Shown one piece after another: positions 6,380-12,410 of a DNA stretch of 12,410 bases. Source of the stretch: Tabrizicola_A sp044377735 (GTDB lineage Bacteria > Pseudomonadota > Alphaproteobacteria > Rhodobacterales > Rhodobacteraceae); assembly GCA_044377735.1 (NCBI GenBank), contig JBILYK010000100.1:1-12410 (forward strand), read 5' to 3'. The first letter of the stretch is position 1; the number at the start of each line of letters is the position of its first letter. Position numbers and translations under genes: made by a program. The notes below the pieces were generated by a model, which saw only the letters and a list, made by a program, of their open reading frames with translations, searched no databases and had not been told where the DNA came from.

Positions 6380-7718
6380 CTTCGCTCATTTCGTTGAGCC
6401 ACGCGGGCCGGGCTGCGGCCTCCATCGTGGCGATGTGGTCGGGCACCGGGATTTCGGGTGCCAGCATAAGGGGGGCGCTGTCGACGACGCCGCCGGGCAG
6501 GATCGCGGGAAACGACGCCTGCGACCAGCGCACCAGTTGCACCGCCGGCGATCCCAGCAGCAATCGCGCCGCGGGCTGCGACCACAGGATGTGGTCCATC
6601 AGATCGTTGGGGCGGAACGCGCTGTCGGCCAGACCGTTGCCGTCCAGATCAAAGGCCGGATGGTCGGACCAATAGTTGCCGCGTTTGCCGTCGCTCCATT
6701 CGACATGGCGGGTGCCGACGTATTTCACCTGGGTCTGGTTTCCGATAAAGGCGTTGCCCGTCAGCACGTTGCGTTCGGATCCTGCGGTAAAGTGGATGCC
6801 GATCCCGCAACCTTCGAACCGGTTGCCCTCGATCAGGTTCTTGTGGGCATTGTAGATGAAAGTGCATTTCTCGTGTGTGCCGCCGCGGATCAGGTTGCCG
6901 CGCACCACCGAGTTGTTGGCATAGTTCAGCATCATGCCGTGGGTGCGGTCGCGCAGCGACAGATTGCCGGTCACCGTGATCTTGTTCGAGAACATCAGCG
7001 CATAGCCAAGCGTGTTGCCGATCGAGACATTGCCGCTGATCACGCTGTCGTTGGTGTACATGTAGTGCACCGCGAAGCGCAGGTCGCGAAACAGGTTGTC
7101 GCGATAGATCCCCTGCTTCGAGGCGTTGGAAAAGATGCCGTCGCGGCCATGCCGGATGTCGTTGCGCTCGACCAGCGTGCCGGGGGCGTTCCAGACATAG
7201 ACGCCGTTGCCGCGCTCGTTGACCCGGCCTGCGGTACGGCCCTCGATCACGTTGCCGCGCACCGTGGTATCCAGCGCGCCATGCACGTCGACACCGTGCA
7301 GGTTGCCGATGATGCGGTTGTCCTCGATCAGCACCCGCTGCGCCGTCCGCAGCACCTGAACGCCGGAATCGATGGTCGAACCGTCGCTGCCCGAACCGCG
7401 GATCTCGGCGCCGCGCAGGGTGATGTCGCTGCCGGTGATGGTGACGACACTGCCGGTGCCGCCGCCGTCGATCACGGCCTGACCGCGCCCGTCAAGCGTC
7501 AGGGGCCTGTCGAGTGTCACCGGGCCCTGATGCAGGCCCGGTGCAAGGATCAGCACATCGCCGGGCGAGGCCCCGGCGATGGCACTGGCAAGGGCCCCGG
7601 CAGCCACCGGCACTTCGCGCACGGTTTCCGCAGACGTACCGGCATCCGCCGCCCCCGCAAGCGCGGTGAACAGCAGGGCCGCCAGCACCGACCGGATGGG
7701 CAGGGACCGGGGCATGGT

Positions 7719-9659
7719 TCAGGCTTCCTTCGGCTCGACGAACATCCGCCCGCGCATTTCCATGTGCAGCGCATGGCAGAACCACTGGCAATAGAACCAG
7801 TACACGCCCGGCTTTGCGGCCACGAAGGTGATCGACGCGGTCGCCATCGGTGCAACCTCCATCGCGACCCCGTGATCGCCCATGCAGAAGCCGTGGGTCA
7901 GATCCTCGATGTCATCAAGATTGGTGACGATCACCGTGACCTCGTCGCCTTCCTTGACCGCGAATGTCTCAAGGCTGAAGCTTGGCGCCTGCGAGGTCAT
8001 GTAGACCCGGACCTTGTTGCCGTCGCGCACCACGTCGGCGCAGTCTTCAAGGTCGATCCCGTCGGTCGCCGCCTGCTGGCGCGCATCTTCCCAAAGCGGG
8101 TCATTGCGGTCCCAGACGTGCACCGGATTCACCACCGACCGATGCACGGCGATGCTGTCATGCGGTTCGGCAAAGGTCGAGCCGTCGTGCATCAGGGTAA
8201 GATTATCGCCGTCGATGACGAACAGCTGTTCGTTCTCGGGCTTCAGCGGGCCGACGTTCAGGAACCGGTCTTTCGAGAACTTGTTCATCGAGATGAAGTA
8301 TTTCCCATCCGCGTCAAGGGTTTCGCCCATTGTCGTGGTGTTGTGGCCGGGCTGGTAGTGCACATCGGTCTTCGAGAGGATCGGATCGACCGACGCCCCG
8401 CCGAATGCCTGCACGGCCTTGTCGATGTTCCACTTCACCACCTGGCTGTCGAGGAACAGCGTGGTGTAGGCGTTGCCCGACCCGTCGAACGCGGTATGAA
8501 GCGGCCCGAGACCAAGTTCCGGTTCCGCAACGACCGCCGATCGCGGATCGGCGTTGTCGGTGAACAGCGCATCCAGCTTGCGCACATCGATCACCGAGAC
8601 GGTCGGCGAGAGCTTGCCCCCGATGCACAGGTGGATCCGGTCGGGTGCCATGTTGCAGCCGTGCGGGTTGTTCGGGATCGGGATATAGCGGGTGTAGTTC
8701 TTGTTCTGGCCCTTGCGCCCGTCCAGCACCTTGACGCCGTTCAGTTCGACGAAGTCGCCCGCAGCGATGCCCTTCTCGATCTCGGCGATGTTGAAGACCA
8801 CGACATGATCCATGTCGGAGGCGGTCATCTCGGCAAGGGTCATCCCCATTTCCGAGTTGTAGGACGTGGAGAATGCGTACTTGCCGTCATAATCCGCATC
8901 GGTGTTGTCGAGGTTGCCCGACACCATCACCTGCCATGCCACCGTCATCTCGTCGGCGTTGATCGCGGTGTAGAAGTTCACATACTGCGATGGATCGTCG
9001 AGGATCTTGCCGTCGTTGACCATCGGGCCTTCGTCTTCGCCGTTGCAGAAGACATAGTTGGTGCGCGGCCATTTCTGCGGGCGCATGCCGTGGATCGCCT
9101 TGGCGTTGGGGATCTCGATGATCTTGTCGGCCTTCATCACGTCGCAGCGCACGCGGGCGACACGGGTGTTGGCCTTGTCGTTCATGAACAGAAAGCGCCC
9201 GTCGTACTTGCCGTCGGTGAACGACATGTGGACGTGGTGAAGATCGCCGTTGTCGTGGCATTTCTTGCCGTTGGCGGCAAGATATTTGCGCGTCTTCTCG
9301 GTCAGGCCGTCGTTGAGCACCTTCAGGGATTCATTGGTGTGGCCCCAGCCGGTGGCCGAGCAGCGGTTGAACACCGGGACCCGCATCAACTCGCGCATCG
9401 AGGGCAGGCCGAGGATGCGCAACTCGCCGGTCTGGCCCGAAGACCAGAAGCCGTAGTATTCATCGAGTTCACCCGGTGCGACATGGCCTGTGGCGGTGGC
9501 GGCACTGGCGCGGCCGGCGCTGCCGACCACGGCGGACCCGCCGACCCCGGTCAGCACGGCGGCGCCGGTAAGCCCGAGCGTGCCAAGCGCGGCACCCCCG
9601 GCGGTTGCGCCCAGAAGGCCGCGGCGGCTGATGCCACGCTTTTCGATCGTTTCAGACAT
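7719..9659 (-). CDS. nosZ: NosZ, nitrous oxide reductase (clade I, Tat-exported)
   Basis: Reduces N2O to N2 in the periplasm, the last step of denitrification. Residues 8-17 (RGISRRGLLG) are a twin-arginine signal, which marks clade I. The beta-propeller domain supplies the CuZ histidines: DLHHVHMSF gives H141 and H142, IHGMRPQ gives H190, and NPHG (H333), GPLHTAF (H388), the YQPGH region (H434/H439) and AEPHD (H500) are the likely others. The C-terminal cupredoxin domain holds CuA: H589 in LTHGFCMGDHG, then C624, W626, C628, H632 and M635 in CQWFCHALHMEM. All expected ligands are present and the 646-residue length is normal, so the enzyme should be functional. GGAGA (9670-9666), directly after the nosR stop, is a strong ribosome site 6 nt before the ATG. 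Expression is probably driven from the operator before nosC. Confidence 0.98.
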   Translation of the reverse strand: MSETIEKRGISRRGLLGATAGGAALGTLGLTGAAVLTGVGGSAVVGSAGRASAATATGHVAPGELDEYYGFWSSGQTGELRILGLPSMRELMRVPVFNRCSATGWGHTNESLKVLNDGLTEKTRKYLAANGKKCHDNGDLHHVHMSFTDGKYDGRFLFMNDKANTRVARVRCDVMKADKIIEIPNAKAIHGMRPQKWPRTNYVFCNGEDEGPMVNDGKILDDPSQYVNFYTAINADEMTVAWQVMVSGNLDNTDADYDGKYAFSTSYNSEMGMTLAEMTASDMDHVVVFNIAEIEKGIAAGDFVELNGVKVLDGRKGQNKNYTRYIPIPNNPHGCNMAPDRIHLCIGGKLSPTVSVIDVRKLDALFTDNADPRSAVVAEPELGLGPLHTAFDGSGNAYTTLFLDSQVVKWNIDKAVQAFGGASVDPILSKTDVHYQPGHNTTTMGETLDADGKYFISMNKFSKDRFLNVGPLKPENEQLFVIDGDNLTLMHDGSTFAEPHDSIAVHRSVVNPVHVWDRNDPLWEDARQQAATDGIDLEDCADVVRDGNKVRVYMTSQAPSFSLETFAVKEGDEVTVIVTNLDDIEDLTHGFCMGDHGVAMEVAPMATASITFVAAKPGVYWFYCQWFCHALHMEMRGRMFVEPKEA

Positions 9660-9670
9660 GGTTGGTCTCC

Positions 9671-11920
9671 TCAGGTTGGTGGATTGGATGAGATTGCGCG
9701 GTCAAGTGCTGCCGCGGATTTCCGGGTGCCCTCGGCCACCGTCTCGCGCCGCTTCAACTGGCGGATGACGACGGGGCAGCGGGTCTTGGACTGGTAAAGC
9801 ACCTGACAGTTCAGGCAGTTCACGCATTCGTTCGGGTTGATTTCGCCGGTGGGGTGGATCGCCTGCACCGGGCAGTCGTTGGCGCAGGTCTGGCAGGGGC
9901 TGCCGCATTCGCGATAGCGTTTCAGCCAGTCGAACATCCGCATCCGGGCCGGGATCGCAAGGGCCGCGCCAAGCGGGCACAGATAGCGGCAGTAGAAGCG
10001 CTCGACAAACAGACCGATGGTCAGCAGCACCCCGACATACAGCAGGAAGGGCCAGGTCCGGTCGAACTTCAGCACGATCGCGGTCTTGAACGGCTCGACC
10101 TCGGCCAGCCGCTCGGCCTGATCGATCGAGGCCAGCGAGACGCCGAACAGCCCGAGAAACAGGATGTATTTCACCGCCCAGAGCCGTTCGTGCAGCCCCC
10201 ACGGCAAGTCCCATTGCGGCACCTTGAACCAGCGCGCGATCCGGTTGGTCAGTTCCTGCAGCGCGCCGAACGGGCAAAGCCAGCCGCAATAGGCGCCCCG
10301 GCCCCAGAAGATCAGTGCCGCAGCGACCGAGAACCACAGGATGAAGGTCATCGGATCCAGCAGGAACGCTTCCCACGTGAACCCCGACTTCAGCGAGGCC
10401 GCCAGCGCCATCAGGTTCACCACCGAAAGCTGCGCATTGGCGTACCAGCCAAGAAACACCAGCGTCATGGTCAGATAGCCCATGCGGAACCAGAAGGTGA
10501 CGCGCGCCGAGCGGGTCAGCAGGTTCTGGAAGAAGAAGGCCCCCGACAGCACCGCAAGCATCACGCTCAGCACTGCGATCTCGATCTGCTTGTCGCGCCA
10601 GATCCGCTGCCAGAGCGCGGTCTTGGCGCTGGTTTCGTCCTGCGACACGGCAGCATCTGCGGCGGCAGCGGCGACCTGATCGGGGACAATCGGGCGCAGG
10701 AACGCGGCGGGGGGCTGCCAGCCCATGTCGAAGGTGGTGTAGACCCGCTCGATCGCGCCGACGTTGCGCTGCACCAGCAGCTGAAGCCGGAACGGCTGGG
10801 TCGGATCAAAGCCGGTATCGGCCGGGATCTTGAACAGATCCATCTCGGTGAAGGACGGCGCACCGTCCACGGCGATGCGGCCGACCCGGCGATGATCGCG
10901 GTCGCGGAACCGCACCGACATGTCGCCCTGGATAAGCTGGATCCGGTCGAACAACCCGCCACGCACATAGCCCGAACCCTTGAACGAATAGCGGCCGCGC
11001 GCCGCAATCAGAAGGGCATGTTCGCCCGCGCCAAGCCATGTACGCAGGTTGGCATTCTCCGAGGGTTCCAGCAGGGCGGCACCGATGCCGGGCAGGCTGG
11101 CAAGGGTGGCATAAAGGTCGATGAAACTGTCAGTCTCGGCCCCTGCTTCGGGGCGCTGCGCCGCGCGCGGGTCGGCGACACCCTCGAACGCCCGGTTGAC
11201 CTGACCCACATCCAGCGACAGCCGGCGCACAGTGCCATCGCCGGTCAGGGTGAACCAGTCATCGGCGGCAACCGCCGCAGGGTCGATCCCGTAGCGCGGA
11301 CCGCTGGCGGCGGTTGCGGCGGTCAGCCCGCCAAGCCCCAGCGCCCGCGCGACCCGCATCCCCGAGCGCACGACCGAATCGTCGATCACCATGATGGTGA
11401 CGGTGGCGCCCGAGATGATGTTGAGATCATGCGCCCCGCCGCCCGCCGCCACTTCGGCCGCGATATCAAGCCCGGTATAGCCCGCGGTCAGCGCCGCCAC
11501 CTTGGCCTCGGGGATGCCGATCAGCACGATCGGTTCGGAATGCTTGACCAGTTTCACGCCCATGAGCACGGCATCCGGCCCGATCGCCACCATCACGTGA
11601 ATGGGCTTGCCGGAATAGCCGGTGGTGCCGACGAAATCCGACGTGACATAGGCCCAGCCGATCGCTTCGCCCCGGCGCAGGATCGGCGCCACCGGCAGAT
11701 CGGCATGGATCGCGCCATAGCCGTCCGCGCCTTCGACCAGAGAAGCCGCAGGCACTTCGGCCAGGAACTGCGGCAGCAGCGGGGTTTGCGCAACAGCCGG
11801 CAGCGCCAGAAGCATCGCCACAAGAAGGGCGATCAGACGGGCCGGTGCCGCCACATGGGGCAGGGCGGCGTGACGGGCCAAAGCGGAAAGCTGTGGAAAG
11901 GGATTTGAATGGAATGGCAT
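9671..11920 (-). CDS. nosR: NosR, FMN-binding polyferredoxin membrane protein
   Basis: A 749-residue inner-membrane protein needed for electron supply to NosZ and for nos expression. After a signal-like segment (29-45) comes the periplasmic FMN-binding domain with the flavinylation motif SGATVT (170-175), whose last Thr is the probable attachment site. About five membrane helices occupy residues 455-655 and carry the two C-x3-CP motifs of this family, CGWLCP and CRYLCP. The C-terminus faces the cytoplasm and holds two ferredoxin-like clusters: CGSPCQTCANDCP (672-684) and CVNCLNC followed by CP (699-716). The ATG shares its A with the nosC stop (TGATG), so translation is probably coupled; no strong Shine-Dalgarno precedes it. 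All key residues are present. Confidence 0.96.
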   Translation of the reverse strand: MPFHSNPFPQLSALARHAALPHVAAPARLIALLVAMLLALPAVAQTPLLPQFLAEVPAASLVEGADGYGAIHADLPVAPILRRGEAIGWAYVTSDFVGTTGYSGKPIHVMVAIGPDAVLMGVKLVKHSEPIVLIGIPEAKVAALTAGYTGLDIAAEVAAGGGAHDLNIISGATVTIMVIDDSVVRSGMRVARALGLGGLTAATAASGPRYGIDPAAVAADDWFTLTGDGTVRRLSLDVGQVNRAFEGVADPRAAQRPEAGAETDSFIDLYATLASLPGIGAALLEPSENANLRTWLGAGEHALLIAARGRYSFKGSGYVRGGLFDRIQLIQGDMSVRFRDRDHRRVGRIAVDGAPSFTEMDLFKIPADTGFDPTQPFRLQLLVQRNVGAIERVYTTFDMGWQPPAAFLRPIVPDQVAAAAADAAVSQDETSAKTALWQRIWRDKQIEIAVLSVMLAVLSGAFFFQNLLTRSARVTFWFRMGYLTMTLVFLGWYANAQLSVVNLMALAASLKSGFTWEAFLLDPMTFILWFSVAAALIFWGRGAYCGWLCPFGALQELTNRIARWFKVPQWDLPWGLHERLWAVKYILFLGLFGVSLASIDQAERLAEVEPFKTAIVLKFDRTWPFLLYVGVLLTIGLFVERFYCRYLCPLGAALAIPARMRMFDWLKRYRECGSPCQTCANDCPVQAIHPTGEINPNECVNCLNCQVLYQSKTRCPVVIRQLKRRETVAEGTRKSAAALDRAISSNPPT

Positions 11921-12309
11921 CAGATCAGGTCTCGCAAAGGCGGGCCGCGGGCCACGGGAAGGGACAGGCGGCCTGATGCGGGCGCATCGATCCGGCGCGG
12001 CGCGTGGTCCGGTGCGACGGGCATGCCGACGCGGCCCGCAAGGCCCTGCACCGGAAGAGCGGCGGGGTCGGCGGTGATGCAGTCAGGGCAGGGATGGGCG
12101 GGGCAGGATCTGGCGGGATCGGCCGGCCTGCCCTCGGCGTCGATCAGGATCGTCGCCTCACCACCCGTCGCCGAACAGATCACCACCTCGGTCAGGGTGC
12201 CGGGAAGGTGCTGTGGCCCCGGCGCCGCCATTCCGGTCGCCACGCTGCCAAGGATCAGGCAGAGCGCAAGCAGGATGGACAACAAAGGACGGCACAACTG
12301 GTTTTGCAT
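11920..12309 (-). CDS. nosC: NosC-like small exported Cys-rich protein
   Basis: A 129-residue protein and the first gene of the operon. The start at ATG 12309 is preferred because the longer open frame begins at a TTG inside the FNR box. A hydrophobic export signal (PLLSILLALCLILGSVA, residues 8-24) is followed by VICSATGGEATI (C45) and a Cys/His cluster SCPAHPCPDC (C69, H72, C74, C77) that could bind a metal. The pattern recalls DUF2946-like proteins and the small nosC gene known upstream of nosR in Paracoccus; the symbol is given on position and Cys content, and the function is unknown. The C-terminal 45 residues are Pro/Arg-rich and look disordered. The stop overlaps nosR as TGATG, tying it to the operon. 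No clear ribosome site is seen. Confidence 0.7.
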   Translation of the reverse strand: MQNQLCRPLLSILLALCLILGSVATGMAAPGPQHLPGTLTEVVICSATGGEATILIDAEGRPADPARSCPAHPCPDCITADPAALPVQGLAGRVGMPVAPDHAPRRIDAPASGRLSLPVARGPPLRDLI

Positions 12310-12343
12310 GCTTTGACCGTGACGGCATTCGATCACCCGGGCC

Positions 12344-12357
12344 TTGATATAGATCAA
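12344..12357. promoter_or_regulatory. FNR/Nnr-type operator for the nos operon
   Basis: TTGATATAGATCAA is a perfect TTGAT-N4-ATCAA palindrome, the consensus for FNR and for NO-sensing Nnr/DnrD regulators of the CRP/FNR family. It stands 34 bp before the nosC ATG. Activation under low oxygen and nitric oxide is expected from relatives. With the usual -41.5 placement, transcription would begin exactly at the A of that ATG. No good -10 box is visible downstream on the minus strand. A divergent promoter toward the right edge is also possible. Confidence 0.85.
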
Positions 12358-12410
12358 AGGAAAATCTGAAAAACCTGCCGCCTTCGGTGTGATGTGGTAG
12401 GCTGTGGGCA
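12358..12410. other. Edge of the window upstream of the nos operator
   Basis: These last 53 bases hold no gene I can support and no second FNR box. They could be the start of a divergent promoter region whose gene lies outside the window. Confidence 0.3.

Noticed and set aside
9854..11908. A plus-strand open frame of 684 codons opposite nosR
   Set aside because: It is antisense to nosR, whose cysteine motifs and FMN site are clear, and has low-complexity Arg/Gln/His composition. It is a GC-driven shadow.
12310..12357. A longer nosC starting at TTG 12357 or GTG 12336
   Set aside because: The TTG lies inside the FNR operator and both would add a charged extension before the signal peptide. 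ATG 12309 gives a normal export signal.

Overview
The window comes from a GC-rich alphaproteobacterium capable of denitrification, most likely of the Rhodobacterales (Paracoccus/Rhodobacter type). This rests on three things: the gene order nosC-nosR-nosZ-nosD-nosF-nosY-nosL-nosX, the Tat-exported clade I nitrous oxide reductase, and a perfect FNR/Nnr-type operator in front of the cluster. No species can be assigned from the sequence alone.

Right three quarters (about 3196-12357, all on the minus strand): a complete nitrous oxide reductase operon. From its promoter end it holds a perfect TTGAT-N4-ATCAA operator (12344-12357), nosC (small exported Cys-rich protein), nosR (FMN and polyferredoxin membrane protein), nosZ (N2O reductase with CuZ and CuA), nosD (periplasmic beta-helix), nosF (ABC ATPase), nosY (ABC permease), nosL (copper lipoprotein) and nosX (ApbE-like flavin transferase). 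The genes are packed tightly: TGATG or ATGA overlaps at three junctions, a 32-bp overlap at nosD/nosF, and gaps of 3-12 bp elsewhere. Together they reduce N2O to N2 in the periplasm. NosZ is the enzyme. NosR supplies electrons, and its FMN is attached by NosX. NosDFY and NosL assemble and feed the copper centre.

Middle (about 1000-3200): accessory DNA. A PLP-dependent, kynureninase/aminotransferase class V-like gene (2013-3143, plus strand) converges on nosX, and the two share a hairpin. Upstream of it lie a small hypothetical gene (1460-1744), a short orphan reading frame, an AT-richer patch and a striking two-tier inverted repeat (1030-1103).

Left end (1-975): insertion-sequence debris. 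An IS5-family element (about 123-975) carries a frameshifted DDE transposase. Its right terminal repeat is intact in appearance, but its left terminal repeat loses all similarity outside CATTGAT. Immediately to its left, the first 18 bases look like the start codon and first six residues of an IS110-type transposase on the minus strand, with a strong Shine-Dalgarno. One element may therefore have landed in the end of the other. The nos operon itself is canonical. The least explained parts of the window are the 1030-1103 inverted repeat, the IS-IS junction, the PLP enzyme, NosC and the unusually short distance from the operator to the first gene.
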